Program-made: the position numbers and the translations under genes
Assembly: GCA_958477465.1 (NCBI GenBank)
Contig: CAUEFX010000020.1
Location: 1 to 56,376 of the forward strand
Length of the DNA stretch: 56,376 nt
Direction: 5' to 3'
Origin: an uncultured Bacteroides sp.
Lineage (GTDB): Bacteria; Bacteroidota; Bacteroidia; Bacteroidales; Bacteroidaceae
Shown: positions 26,266 to 34,381 of the stretch, piece by piece
Numbering within the stretch: position 1 is the first letter of the stretch
Layout: each line of letters opens with the position of its first letter
Notes under the pieces: model-generated
What the model saw: only the letters and a program-made list of their open reading frames with translations
Told to the model about the DNA's origin: nothing
Database searches by the model: none

Positions 26266-26444
26266 CACGGCTCTTTCATTAAAAAATGCTTTGAAATTTC
26301 AATGTTTGTGGCTGATAGGCATTTAGGAGCAGCCAAACGTCGCTATTGACACAACATAGACTAAATGCCATCTGTCTCTGTTGATGTAAAATCAACATAA
26401 TCAGTAGTTATCAGTTTGTTCCGAGTTTAAATGAAAGAGCCGTG
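26266..26444. repeat. 179-bp nested inverted-repeat element
   Basis: The ends are a perfect 15-bp inverted repeat (CACGGCTCTTTCATT at 26266-26280 and AATGAAAGAGCCGTG at 26430-26444). Nested inside are CTGATA/TATCAG (26312-26317, 26409-26414) and GGCATTTAG/CTAAATGCC (26318-26326, 26361-26369). Two local hairpins lie at 26291-26302 (TTGAAATTTCAA) and 26380-26396 (GTTGAT/ATCAAC). It is either a miniature mobile element or the gene of a structured RNA. It has no ORF. Confidence 0.7.
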
Positions 26445-26454
26445 GTTTTTATAC

Positions 26455-26542
26455 CGTTTCACTATCATGAGACGCCCGTCTCTCAATTGTGTAACGATCG
26501 TCTCTCAATCGTGAAATGTGCGTCTCATGACCGTGAAACGTA
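26455..26542. repeat. Array of four 22-bp palindromic units
   Basis: Units start at 26455, 26477, 26499 and 26521, exactly 22 bases apart. Each begins CGTTTC or CGTCTC and most end near TGARACG or GTGAAACG. Unit 1 is CGTTTCACTATCATGAGACG, and unit 4 is CGTCTCATGACCGTGAAACG, nearly the reverse complement of unit 1. The array lies between the nested element and the ArsC-like gene. No gene is encoded in it. Confidence 0.75.
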
Positions 26543-26569
26543 AATTTCGCTTAGGTGTTTTCATTCTTA

Positions 26570-26584
26570 AATGAAAGGGCCGTG
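26570..26584 (+). repeat. Third copy of the element-end 15-mer
   Basis: AATGAAAGGGCCGTG differs by one base from the right end of the 179-bp element. It sits two bases after the stop of the ArsC-like gene and is preceded by a small TTTCATT/AATGAAA hairpin. Confidence 0.55.
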
Positions 26585-26586
26585 AA

Positions 26587-26940
26587 CTATTTTAGCTTTT
26601 CCCATTCGGCAGGTTTAAAGCCTACCAGTACAAAATTATTGGTGACTACCAACGGACGTTTCACCAATTTACCGTTAGTGGCCAATAAGGCGATTTGTTC
26701 TTCTTCGCTCATGGCAGGTAGCTTTTCTTTGAGGTTCAGCTCTTTATATACCAATCCACTGGTATTGAAAAACTTTCTTACCGGCAATCCACTAAGGGGA
26801 ATCCAAGTTTTTAATTCCTCTATTGTGGGGTTATCTTCCACAATGAGCCGGTTGGTATACTCAATGTTATTCTCTGTCAGCCATTTTTTTGCCTTTTGGC
26901 AAGTGTTGCATGCGGGATATTGTAAAAAAATCGGTTTCAT
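26587..26940 (-). CDS. ArsC/Spx/YffB-family thioredoxin-fold protein
   Basis: This 117-residue protein has the family N-terminus MKPIFLQYPACNTCQKAKKW, with a CxxC pair (Cys11, Cys14). IPLSGLPVRKFFNTSGLVYK and the C-terminal KRPLVVTNN motif are also present. It belongs to the arsenate-reductase-like Spx/MgsR/YffB group. The genuine ArsC resistance context is absent, so arsenate reduction is not claimed; a redox-reductase or regulator role is equally possible. An upstream in-frame start would overlap the UDG gene and is rejected. It follows the UDG-family gene by 19 bases. Confidence 0.85.
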   Translation of the reverse strand: MKPIFLQYPACNTCQKAKKWLTENNIEYTNRLIVEDNPTIEELKTWIPLSGLPVRKFFNTSGLVYKELNLKEKLPAMSEEEQIALLATNGKLVKRPLVVTNNFVLVGFKPAEWEKLK

Positions 26941-26959
26941 AGGTCTCTTATATAATTGT

Positions 26960-27547
26960 TTAAAGCATTTGTAAGTCCTGATACATAATGCGGTAAGCGG
27001 CCGCTTTTTTCTCCAGTGCCAAAGGGTAGGCACGCGAGGAAGACGGCATGCGGTATAAACGCATCGGGCGGTTTTCGAATAAGAATTCGGAGAAGTCACC
27101 TACTTTCGGCTCTTCCATACAGAGTTGCGTGCGGAGGGTGTCCGTGGCTTTTTGACCGGTAGTGGCGATAGCCTTGCATTCCGGAAGTTGCAGGAGTAGT
27201 GCGTGGATGTCGGTGGGTTTCACTACTTCCAGAAATTTGTCGGATGCATTATCTTGCAGACGACGTATGGCAGAAGCCGTATCGAATAGTGCAATGCCTT
27301 TCTCATTGAGAAAGTCGATGATACGTTCTTTGCAAAAGGCTTTTTTCGATTCATTCAAGAAATAATCCTTATTGTCAAAGAAGAGGATTCCGGTGATTCT
27401 CCACATGTCGTTATTCAGATTCGGGTAATAAAAATCCATAGACCACCTTTTCTTTTGTGGTGGAAAACTTCCGAGCATTAACAACCGGGCTTTTGCCGGA
27501 AGAAAAGGTTGCAAGGGATGATTCTCTATTTCTATTTCCATCTTCAT
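26960..27547 (-). CDS. Uracil-DNA-glycosylase superfamily protein, possibly deoxyinosine type
   Basis: This 195-residue protein has the UDG-superfamily motif 1 region LLMLGSFPPQKKRWSMDFYY followed by PNLNNDMWRI, and the C-terminal motif MPSSSRAYPL in place of the HPSP-type loop. The pattern resembles UDG family 6 (hypoxanthine-DNA glycosylase), which removes deaminated adenine. The substrate remains inferred. The start at 27547 has a -7 box, TATTTTTG, ending 14 bases upstream. Cotranscribed with the ArsC-like gene. Confidence 0.8.
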   Translation of the reverse strand: MKMEIEIENHPLQPFLPAKARLLMLGSFPPQKKRWSMDFYYPNLNNDMWRITGILFFDNKDYFLNESKKAFCKERIIDFLNEKGIALFDTASAIRRLQDNASDKFLEVVKPTDIHALLLQLPECKAIATTGQKATDTLRTQLCMEEPKVGDFSEFLFENRPMRLYRMPSSSRAYPLALEKKAAAYRIMYQDLQML

Positions 27548-27561
27548 CGTTTTATTTGCAG

Positions 27562-27569
27562 CAAAAATA
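27562..27569 (-). promoter_or_regulatory. -7 box of the UDG-family gene
   Basis: The minus strand reads TATTTTTG. The start point is expected near 27556, leaving a leader of about ten bases. Confidence 0.5.
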
Positions 27570-27720
27570 CAGATAATACGTGTTTTGGACGAACTCTTTT
27601 ATCAAAATGATAATCGGATAACCTCATTTTTAGATTTCATGGCTTGTGTTTTCTATATACTTCCTCCCCCCCCCCTCACTCCTTTCACCTTTTTCGAGTA
27701 AACTCCTTATTCATCGGCCA
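27570..27720. other. Intergenic stretch with a nine-C tract
   Basis: Nine C in a row (27667-27675) lie in a pyrimidine-rich stretch about 100 bases upstream of the UDG promoter. Such tracts are prone to slippage. No gene is visible. Confidence 0.4.
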
Positions 27721-27848
27721 TGCAGGGTGAAAGGGCGGTAGGTTCGGTACTTACAGTCGGTAAGCCCGGTGCTCACTGTACTTAAGCAATGTGCTGATGT
27801 GATTTTTGCACGGTGCATAAGATAACCGGAATGCCGTTTCACCCTGTA
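27721..27848. repeat. Inverted-repeat-bounded block of 22-bp spaced palindromes
   Basis: TGCAGGGTGAAA (27721-27732) and TTTCACCCTGTA (27837-27848) are inverted copies with 11 of 12 matches. Between them three imperfect palindromes are centred at 27757 (CTTAC/GTAAG), 27779 (TGCT/AGCA) and 27801 (TGTGC/GCACG with one G-T pair), 22 bases apart. CGGTA/CGGTG begins at 27745, 27767 and 27811, in the same phase. The spacing equals that of the array at 26455-26542. Confidence 0.5.
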
Positions 27849-27928
27849 TAGCCCATGGATACAGAGATACATGGAAAAAGGTTAAGGTAGTAAAAGCAGA
27901 CTGAGTAAAGGTGGGGTTGCAGGACACA

Positions 27929-30025
27929 TTATCCAATCTCCAGGTTGCTCATCTTATCCGTAATTCGGAAATCGAACTCCGGATATTCGTATAAGCCGAA
28001 CCGCGGTTCCGTTTTTCCTTCCGTATAACTCCAGATGGTTGCATAATCTTCCGGATCTTCTCCCATTTTTCCCAATTGCCGGAGGTAAGCGGCGAGCGAT
28101 TTGTTTTCTACGATATAGATCTGTCCCATCTTATCGATAATGGGGCTGTGGCGGCGTGTTCCGTCATGACCGAAGCATAGGATGCGTTTGCCCTCTTCTG
28201 TGATACCTATCAGGTTGAATGTCATGCTTTTGCCGATAGCCGGTAAATTGAGTACGCTTCGGTCTGTAGCCAAAAATGGCAAGTGGTGCTTCCTCATGAA
28301 ACGACGGATGCGGGCAGCCGTGTTTTCTCCGTCCTCGAACAGGGCGTATAGTTCGGTAGCTTGTGCGGAGGTGAGCTGTCCGTATATTTTTTCTTCATGT
28401 TGCTCCTGCAGGGAGCGGCTGTTGGGGGTGAACACCGCATAGTTCTCATTGAAGCCTTTCACCGAGAAAGTGTAGTAGCACACCATTCCCAACGAATTGA
28501 GCACTTGGCGCAAGCGGGTCGTATGCCCCCGGCGGGAAGCGGCTACGGTATAGACCAACTGGTTCGTAAACAGCCATCCGGCAGAAAGTATCTTGCCGAT
28601 GGCTTCCTGTGCTTCGGGGGTAACTTCCAAAGGGCTCTGGAAATGTGTTTGGATGATAAATTGCTTCACTCCGATGGCGGAGGCTTTTTCTTTAAATTCC
28701 CGGAGAATTTCTACCAGTTCGTCATTGATACGCATGGGCAGATAGGCCGGTAGGCGGGAACCGAGACGTACCCGTTGCAGTTCGGCATATTTTTCTCCTT
28801 CCGGCCGTTCAAGGTTGGCTTTCCGCTTGCGGGCTGCCATCCGGTAGACGGCTTCCAATATTGTCCGCAATGTCTTGTTTTGGCTCATCAAGGCATCTCC
28901 TCCGGTAATCAGTATGTCACGCAATTGGGTGTCTTCCTCGAAGTATCCCATCAGCCGGCGTAACTTTTTCTCCCAACTCTCTTTGGGGCGCAGCGTTTCG
29001 AATTCGAAGTTGAGGCGTTCGCTTTGAAAGTCGTACATACGTTGGCAGGAAGCACAAAGCCCACCGCAGGCACGTCCCATCGTGTCCGGTATCAAAATGG
29101 CTACTTCCGGGTAACGGCGGTGGATGTTATGCCCGTCCGGCAATAGCCAGCCGGCAGCATTCGGCTTTCCGGGTTCTACGATGTCTTCCCGTTCCCAGGC
29201 GCGAATGTTGCCATACGTCTCTACCAATCGGGGAGAATAGAGGATATAGCTGCGTATGGCATCGTCATTGTATCCATCGCCTGTGGTGTCGAGCAGTGAA
29301 AGATAGTAAGGGGTTGCAAAGAAGGGCATTCCTTTTTTACGTGCACGCGACAGCAGATACATTGTTTCGCTGGAAAGGGAATTTCCCAGAAAACGGTTCA
29401 ACTCGGCGGGGCTTTTAACAGCCATCGACAGATGGAAGCGGAAATCATTCCACCATTGACTGACGAGCCGGTATTTTTCATCATAACCGATCCCTTCGTC
29501 AAACCGGAAACGGGTGGAGCCGGATTTTCTGTTTTCAATTTTCTGGATCAGCATGTGCAGAATCCGTTCCTTGTTTTGGGCACGGAGTTCCATTACTTCC
29601 TCGTTCAGTCCTGTAGGCCAGCGTTCGGTACGGTTCTTTATCCGTTGTGGAGAGGGGAGGGGGATTTCCGGCATCTCAAGCCTTTTGAACAGGTAGAACA
29701 GGTCGATGAATAAATCTGTGGGCATGTCGGTGTTTTCCAGATTCTCGGTAAGAAACCGGTGAAGTACAGAAAAGGTTCGTACCGGCATGTCCTGTTCTGT
29801 GGAAAGTTCATGAATACTTCTTCCTTCGTAATTGATAAGGAGTTGAATTTGCTTACCCGTATTGCTTTCTGTTTGCGGATGGAGAGATAGGAATTTCTCA
29901 AGATTGTTTTTGAAGTCAGTTTCATCGGTGGCTTCATTGGCCAGCCGGTAAAGCTCCGGTAGCTCTTGCCGGTATAGCTGTTTAAGTTGAGAAAGGGTGA
30001 GGGCAAGCATTTTCTTTTGTTTCAT
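27929..30025 (-). CDS. KamA-family radical SAM protein (lysine 2,3-aminomutase-like)
   Basis: This 698-residue protein has the radical SAM cluster motif CGGLCASC (Cys320, Cys324, Cys327), the glycine motif ILITGGDALMS, and RVRLGSRLPAYLPMRINDEL typical of lysine 2,3-aminomutase relatives. Canonical enzymes have about 420 residues. Here some 300 N-terminal residues precede the cluster, with no recognised domain. A PLP lysine is not evident to me, so mutase activity is not assured. ATG at 30025 is chosen; a second Met is five codons on. It follows an independent terminator, so it has its own promoter, which I cannot see. Confidence 0.82.
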   Translation of the reverse strand: MKQKKMLALTLSQLKQLYRQELPELYRLANEATDETDFKNNLEKFLSLHPQTESNTGKQIQLLINYEGRSIHELSTEQDMPVRTFSVLHRFLTENLENTDMPTDLFIDLFYLFKRLEMPEIPLPSPQRIKNRTERWPTGLNEEVMELRAQNKERILHMLIQKIENRKSGSTRFRFDEGIGYDEKYRLVSQWWNDFRFHLSMAVKSPAELNRFLGNSLSSETMYLLSRARKKGMPFFATPYYLSLLDTTGDGYNDDAIRSYILYSPRLVETYGNIRAWEREDIVEPGKPNAAGWLLPDGHNIHRRYPEVAILIPDTMGRACGGLCASCQRMYDFQSERLNFEFETLRPKESWEKKLRRLMGYFEEDTQLRDILITGGDALMSQNKTLRTILEAVYRMAARKRKANLERPEGEKYAELQRVRLGSRLPAYLPMRINDELVEILREFKEKASAIGVKQFIIQTHFQSPLEVTPEAQEAIGKILSAGWLFTNQLVYTVAASRRGHTTRLRQVLNSLGMVCYYTFSVKGFNENYAVFTPNSRSLQEQHEEKIYGQLTSAQATELYALFEDGENTAARIRRFMRKHHLPFLATDRSVLNLPAIGKSMTFNLIGITEEGKRILCFGHDGTRRHSPIIDKMGQIYIVENKSLAAYLRQLGKMGEDPEDYATIWSYTEGKTEPRFGLYEYPEFDFRITDKMSNLEIG

Positions 30026-30085
30026 GAACTATTATTTTTTTAATGGGTAAATTGATATGTTATTAGCTTATAAATATAACAAAAA

Positions 30086-30112
30086 AAGCGGAGGACAGAT
30101 TCCTCCGCTTTT
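30086..30112 (-). terminator. Terminator after the 211-residue unknown gene
   Basis: AAAGCGGAGGA (30086-30096) pairs perfectly with TCCTCCGCTTT (30102-30112). On the minus strand the T-run continues (TTTTTTTG). It separates this gene from kamA. Confidence 0.85.
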
Positions 30113-30167
30113 ATGCTACCGTATTATTTTACAGTTATTTTTTGTTTTCTAACACTCTGGTGTGTGT

Positions 30168-30803
30168 TTATGCTTTTGTATCTTCGTTTTTATGCTTAGA
30201 CTCTTTCTTGGCCAGTAGAACGATGTTATAAACGTATTCTGTCATCCATTCTTCAGAATAGCCGAGTCTTTCCTTGTATTGGCGCACGGCCATTGCGGTT
30301 TTGTGTACATCGTCTGCTTTCCATACGGTTTTCGTACATACGTCGTGTACGGTTTTTGCCGTCATTCCGCGCAATGTCTTTTTGAATATCGACGGCATGC
30401 GGAATTTCCATTGCATGAGGTTACCCATCAGCATCATCAGGTCATTGGAAAATCCCTGGTACATAAACAGGTAGGCCTGTATATCGTTTTGTGTACGGCA
30501 ATTTTTCTTGATGGATGCATCTATCTCTTTGAAGAATGACTCATTGATGCCATAATCTTCCATTAACATTTTGCGGGCAGCGCTCTTTTCACCCAATCCC
30601 AGTTTACCGCCTTGCGTAGGAATTTTGAACAGACGTTTGAATTGCGCCACATCCGGCAGGAAACGGATATTGGTGATACCGAGATTTACGGCGATTACCG
30701 ATTGGAAATATACACGTGTCAGCGACACGAAGTCCTCTACATTGCCTACCGCCTTTCCGTTGGCGTCGGTCTTTTTCTTGAATAAGTCAGCAAATATGCC
30801 CAT
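30168..30803 (-). CDS. Conserved-looking soluble protein, 211 residues, unknown
   Basis: I do not recognise the family. The protein starts MGIFADLFKKKTDANGK, has no signal peptide or membrane span, and ends in a basic, Lys/Glu-rich tail. The middle is helical and rich in Met (GFSNDLMMLMGNLMQWKFRM). A strong promoter (TTG, 20 bases, TACTTTTG) lies 52 bases upstream and a strong terminator downstream, so it is a single-gene unit. Codon use resembles its neighbours. Confidence 0.82.
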   Translation of the reverse strand: MGIFADLFKKKTDANGKAVGNVEDFVSLTRVYFQSVIAVNLGITNIRFLPDVAQFKRLFKIPTQGGKLGLGEKSAARKMLMEDYGINESFFKEIDASIKKNCRTQNDIQAYLFMYQGFSNDLMMLMGNLMQWKFRMPSIFKKTLRGMTAKTVHDVCTKTVWKADDVHKTAMAVRQYKERLGYSEEWMTEYVYNIVLLAKKESKHKNEDTKA

Positions 30804-30854
30804 ATATATTTATGAATTACAATTTGTAAGATTATAAATTTCGTATTCCGGTTG

Positions 30855-30885
30855 CAAAAGTACTAAATAAGTTGATTTACACCAA
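30855..30885 (-). promoter_or_regulatory. Promoter of the 211-residue gene
   Basis: On the minus strand a -33 TTG (30883-30885) and a -7 TACTTTTG (30855-30862) are 20 bases apart, close to the consensus. Confidence 0.65.
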
Positions 30886-30938
30886 CTATTCACATTCTGC
30901 AATTTGTGTTATATTTATTTCCGGGCCTCTCCCCAATC

Positions 30939-31580
30939 CTATTTCAACCTGAAATAGAACTTATGGTTTTCGAATACCGGTTCTACGATATCGAACCGGA
31001 TAAACTTGGCCAGTAAATGTTCGGCAGCCCGGCGTGATATTTTGGCCTGGCGGCAATACCGGTTCAAGGAAAGAGAGCTGTTTTTTTCAAGCAGATCGAG
31101 AAGCAGTTGTTCCCGTTCGGTATATTGTATCAGTTCTCCTGCCGGATTACCGCTCTGTTGCCACACGCGGAGGTGTATGGGAGTTGCCAGAATATTCTCA
31201 TCCTTAATACGGATATAGGCCAGTGGCTTTCCGGTCTCATCTTTGGCATATACCGGCTTTTTATCGCTTTTATCTATTTGAACGACTAATACATTGCGGC
31301 CTTCAACATGATATGTCTGCATGGTATAATGTACCTCCGGCAGGCAATAGAGTTGGGCGGCTGCTTCAATCATATATTTCTCTTCTTCCGAGCGTACGCC
31401 GGCTATTTTTCCGTTGTCTTTCACGCCGATAAGCAAACGGCCGCCATCGGTATTGGAGAAGGCCGACAAGGTGCGGGCTATCTTGCGGGCATCCGAAATC
31501 TCAAATTTAAAATCCTGTTGCTGATGTTCGCCTTCAGCTATTAAAGTATGTATGTATTCGGTATCTGTAAGTAGTTTCAT
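30939..31580 (-). CDS. AlbA_2 (Schlafen-like) domain protein
   Basis: This 213-residue protein has an N-terminal AlbA_2 domain (about 14-130), with QDFKFEISDARKIARTLSAF, the core block FSNTDGGRLLIGVKDNGKIAG and AYIRIKDENI. A winged-helix-like C-terminal part follows (about 150-210, SLNRYCRQAKISRRAAEHLL). Such proteins are mostly called ATP-binding or regulators, with unproved roles; some take part in defence. The -7 box TACCTTTG ends five bases before the ATG, so the transcript is probably leaderless. The neighbours are not defence genes. Confidence 0.87.
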   Translation of the reverse strand: MKLLTDTEYIHTLIAEGEHQQQDFKFEISDARKIARTLSAFSNTDGGRLLIGVKDNGKIAGVRSEEEKYMIEAAAQLYCLPEVHYTMQTYHVEGRNVLVVQIDKSDKKPVYAKDETGKPLAYIRIKDENILATPIHLRVWQQSGNPAGELIQYTEREQLLLDLLEKNSSLSLNRYCRQAKISRRAAEHLLAKFIRFDIVEPVFENHKFYFRLK

Positions 31581-31585
31581 GATTG

Positions 31586-31593
31586 CAAAGGTA
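31586..31593 (-). promoter_or_regulatory. -7 box abutting the AlbA_2 start codon
   Basis: The minus strand reads TACCTTTG-CAATC-ATG, leaving no room for a ribosome-binding leader. Confidence 0.55.
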
Positions 31594-31686
31594 AAGAAAA
31601 AAGCATAAACGACCTTTTTTAGCGTAATTTTAGCAGATTAATTCAAAAAAAAGAATGTTTTTATGTGTTTATTTCGGGAAAGAATG

Positions 31687-31694
31687 TATTTTTG
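31687..31694 (+). promoter_or_regulatory. -7 box of the histone H1-like gene
   Basis: TATTTTTG fits TAnnTTTG. The start point is expected near 31700, about 30 bases before the ATG, and AAAAAAAGGATC lies just before the ATG as a ribosome site. Confidence 0.6.
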
Positions 31695-31729
31695 CCAATC
31701 ATTATTAACGAAGAAATAAAAAAAGGATC

Positions 31730-31906
31730 ATGAAAGAATTAGTAGAAAAAATTGCAGCTCTTGTAGCTGATTTTAACAAAGATGCAAATGCACAAATCGA
31801 GAATGGTAACAAGGCTGCTGGAACTCGTGCACGTAAGGCTTCATTGGAAATTGAAAAAGCAATGAAAGAATTCCGTAAAGTATCTTTGGAAGAGTCTAAA
31901 AAATAA
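31730..31906 (+). CDS. Histone H1-like DNA-binding protein (58 aa)
   Basis: The frame reads MKELVEKIAALVADFNKDAN, then a central NGNKAAGTRARKASLEIEK and an end FRKVSLEESKK. This is the short Bacteroidetes member of the Hc1-type histone H1 family. It is a highly charged, helical, abundant nucleoid protein that is expected to bind DNA without sequence preference. It is too short for many gene finders. It has a good promoter, a clear ribosome site and a strong terminator, which suggests strong single-gene expression. Confidence 0.93.
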   Translation: MKELVEKIAALVADFNKDANAQIENGNKAAGTRARKASLEIEKAMKEFRKVSLEESKK

Positions 31907-31929
31907 TCAGCTGTATACGAAGAAATGTA

Positions 31930-31965
31930 AAAGCCGGTCCATGTGAGGATCGGCTTTTTCTTTTT
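31930..31965 (+). terminator. Terminator of the histone H1-like gene
   Basis: AAAGCCGGTCC (31930-31940) pairs with GGATCGGCTTT (31947-31957) with one G-U pair, followed by a T-rich tail. Confidence 0.85.
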
Positions 31966-32204
31966 TTAATCAGCTTTTTCTTTTTTAATGAGTTAAGTAA
32001 CCTCAAAATGGGGTATTCCTTATTCTTGAGAATTTGAAAACCGGCGGGTGAAAATCTAAAAAGGGAAATTCAAACGGACCCTTGATAAGGCTTGTTTTAG
32101 TACGGATACATTAAAAAACGTTTGGCTGTTGCTTTATTCTTTTTATTATGCTTGTTTTTGGCACAAACTATGTGCTATTTTGCAGCATAATAAAGAAAAA
32201 GGGT

Positions 32205-33104
32205 ATGGCAAAGCAACAATTCAACAGACTGATCTGGTTGGTGGACACCATCTATCGCAGCGGGCATATCACGTTTAGTGAGATCAATCGCCGCTGGCGG
32301 GCGGGAGACGCTATGCGTACCGATATTCCTTTGCGTACTTTTCATAACCATCGGCAGGCTATCGAAGAGATGTTCGATATTAATATAGAATGTGATAAGC
32401 ATACGAATACCTATTATATAGCCGATGCGGAGGGAATGTTGGGCGATAAGCTGAAAATGTGGCTGCTCAACAGTTTTTCATTGAACAGTATTCTGCAGGA
32501 AAGTATGGATATGAAGAACCGGATTGTGTTTGAAGAGGCTCCTTTGGGGCTGCAGTATATGGAGGTGGTGATAGATGCCATGCGGACCGGGTATATGCTT
32601 CGTATGGAATATCAGGCATATACATGGGAACATTCAAAAGAGGTGGTTCTGGAACCTTATTTTCTCAAACTGTTTCGTCATCGTTGGTATCTGATAGGGA
32701 TCAACAGGGCCTATGAGACTTTCCGCTCTTATTCATTAGACCGTGTCAAAAGTTTGTCTGTGGGGGAAGAAAAATTCCGTTTTCCCCGTAAATTCACGCC
32801 GCAGGATTATTTTCGGGATTGTTTCGGTATTATTCGGGATGAAACATTGCCGCCGCAGCGTACCGTATTAAGGGTTGTTGCCGGACAGGCGCCTTATCTG
32901 CGTAATCTTCCTTTGCACTCCAGCCAGAAAGAGATTGCGGTGACGGAGGAATATACCGATTTTGAACTTTATATCTCACCTACTTATGATTTTATTCAAG
33001 AGCTGCTCTCGAAAGGAGCAACGGTTGAAGTGTTGGAGCCTCAAAGTTTGCGTGATGTGATGAGAAGTGAGATAAAGAAAATGCAAAAACTATATGGATT
33101 ATGA
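32205..33104 (+). CDS. WYL-domain transcriptional regulator
   Basis: This 299-residue protein has an N-terminal winged helix (about 5-60, with LVDTIYRSGHITFSEINRRW) and a WYL domain (about 120-205) with the block HRWYLIGINRAYETFRSYSL. A C-terminal WCX-type extension follows. WYL proteins bind ligands, in some cases single-stranded DNA, and several control DNA-damage genes. The start ATG 32205 follows AAAAAGGG and is preferred to 32148. Its stop overlaps the ATG of the radical SAM repair-type gene (ATGA at 33101-33104), so it probably regulates its own operon. Confidence 0.9.
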   Translation: MAKQQFNRLIWLVDTIYRSGHITFSEINRRWRAGDAMRTDIPLRTFHNHRQAIEEMFDINIECDKHTNTYYIADAEGMLGDKLKMWLLNSFSLNSILQESMDMKNRIVFEEAPLGLQYMEVVIDAMRTGYMLRMEYQAYTWEHSKEVVLEPYFLKLFRHRWYLIGINRAYETFRSYSLDRVKSLSVGEEKFRFPRKFTPQDYFRDCFGIIRDETLPPQRTVLRVVAGQAPYLRNLPLHSSQKEIAVTEEYTDFELYISPTYDFIQELLSKGATVEVLEPQSLRDVMRSEIKKMQKLYGL

Positions 33105-34363
33105 ATGCGAACGTTCTTGAAAAACTAAAGATTCTGGCTGAATCTGCCAAATATGATGTATCTTGTGCTTCCAGTGGCACGGTTCGTGCCAACAAACCGG
33201 GAACATTGGGTAACACCGTAGGCGGATGGGGCATTTGCCATAGTTTTGCGGAAGACGGGCGATGTATTTCGCTTCTGAAGATAATGCTTACCAATTATTG
33301 CATTTACGATTGTGCTTATTGTATCAACCGGCGTAGCAACGACTTGCCGCGTGCCACTCTTTCCGTATCCGAACTGGTGGATCTGACGATTGAGTTTTAT
33401 CGTCGGAATTATATCGAAGGCTTGTTTCTGAGTTCGGGAGTCGTTCGAAATCCCGATTATACGATGGAGCGTCTGGTAAGGGTTGCCAAAGACCTGCGTG
33501 AAGTTCATCGCTTCAACGGGTATATTCATTTGAAGAGTATCCCCGGAGCCAGCCGTGAACTGGTGAATGAGGCCGGACGATATGCCGACCGTCTGAGTGT
33601 AAACATCGAAATACCTAAAGAAGAAAATCTGAAACTGTTAGCTCCCGAAAAAGATCATAAGAGTGTGTTTGCTCCCATGCTGTACATCCAGCAAGGGGTA
33701 TTGGAGAGTAGCGAAGAGAGAAAGAAATTCCGTCATGCACCCCGGTTTGCACCGGCGGGGCAGAGCACGCAGATGATTGTAGGCGCCACGGCCGAGACGG
33801 ATAAGGATATTCTTTTCCTTTCTTCCGCCCTGTACCGGCGTCCCACGATGAAGCGTGTCTATTATTCCGGATATGTTTCTGTCAATACCTACGATACCCG
33901 TTTGCCGGCTTTGAAGCAACCGCCTCTGGTTCGCGAAAACCGTCTTTATCAGGCGGATTGGCTGATGCGTTTTTATCAGTTTGAGGTGAATGAGATTGTA
34001 GATGATGCATATCCCGATCTCGATCTGGAGATAGATCCTAAATTGTCATGGGCGTTGCGTCACCCCGAAAAGTTTCCGATAGACATCAACAGGGCGGATT
34101 ATGAGTTGATTCTCCGTGTTCCGGGTATCGGTGTAAAGTCGGCAAAGTTGATTATTGCTTCCCGCCGCTATTCCAAACTCGGGTATTATCAACTCAAAAA
34201 AATAGGGGTAGTGATGAAGAAAGCACAGTATTTCATTACGTGCAGTGAGCTTCCGATGAAGACTGTTAATGAGATGACCCCACAGACCGTACGCAGTTTG
34301 CTACTTCCGAAACCCAAAAAGAAAATAGATGAAAACCAACTGATGCTGAATTTTGAAAAATGA
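33101..34363 (+). CDS. Putative DNA modification/repair radical SAM protein (TIGR03916 type)
   Basis: This 420-residue protein has a radical SAM cluster motif CIYDCAYC (Cys67, Cys71, Cys74), with an extra upstream GGWGICHSFAEDGRC block. The C-terminus has a helix-hairpin-helix DNA-binding element (about 328-356, LILRVPGIGVKSAKLIIASR). The family (rSAM_link_UDG) is defined by its association with a partner of UDG type (TIGR03915), present here 200 bases downstream. A nucleic-acid substrate is therefore likely, but its reaction is unknown. It is translationally coupled to the WYL regulator. Confidence 0.9.
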   Translation: MNANVLEKLKILAESAKYDVSCASSGTVRANKPGTLGNTVGGWGICHSFAEDGRCISLLKIMLTNYCIYDCAYCINRRSNDLPRATLSVSELVDLTIEFYRRNYIEGLFLSSGVVRNPDYTMERLVRVAKDLREVHRFNGYIHLKSIPGASRELVNEAGRYADRLSVNIEIPKEENLKLLAPEKDHKSVFAPMLYIQQGVLESSEERKKFRHAPRFAPAGQSTQMIVGATAETDKDILFLSSALYRRPTMKRVYYSGYVSVNTYDTRLPALKQPPLVRENRLYQADWLMRFYQFEVNEIVDDAYPDLDLEIDPKLSWALRHPEKFPIDINRADYELILRVPGIGVKSAKLIIASRRYSKLGYYQLKKIGVVMKKAQYFITCSELPMKTVNEMTPQTVRSLLLPKPKKKIDENQLMLNFEK

Positions 34364-34381
34364 AGAGATTTTTGATTAGAC

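Noticed and set aside
26071..26268. A minus frame across tRNA-Trp reading VAQLVEHRSPKPGVGSSSLS.
   Set aside because: This is the well-known false protein made by translating a tRNA gene.
26455..26542. The repeat arrays as CRISPR arrays.
   Set aside because: Units are adjoining 22-bp palindromes without unique spacers, and no cas genes are nearby.
26587..26940. Arsenate reductase proper.
   Set aside because: The protein is of the wider ArsC/Spx/YffB family with CxxC, and there are no arsenic-resistance genes nearby.
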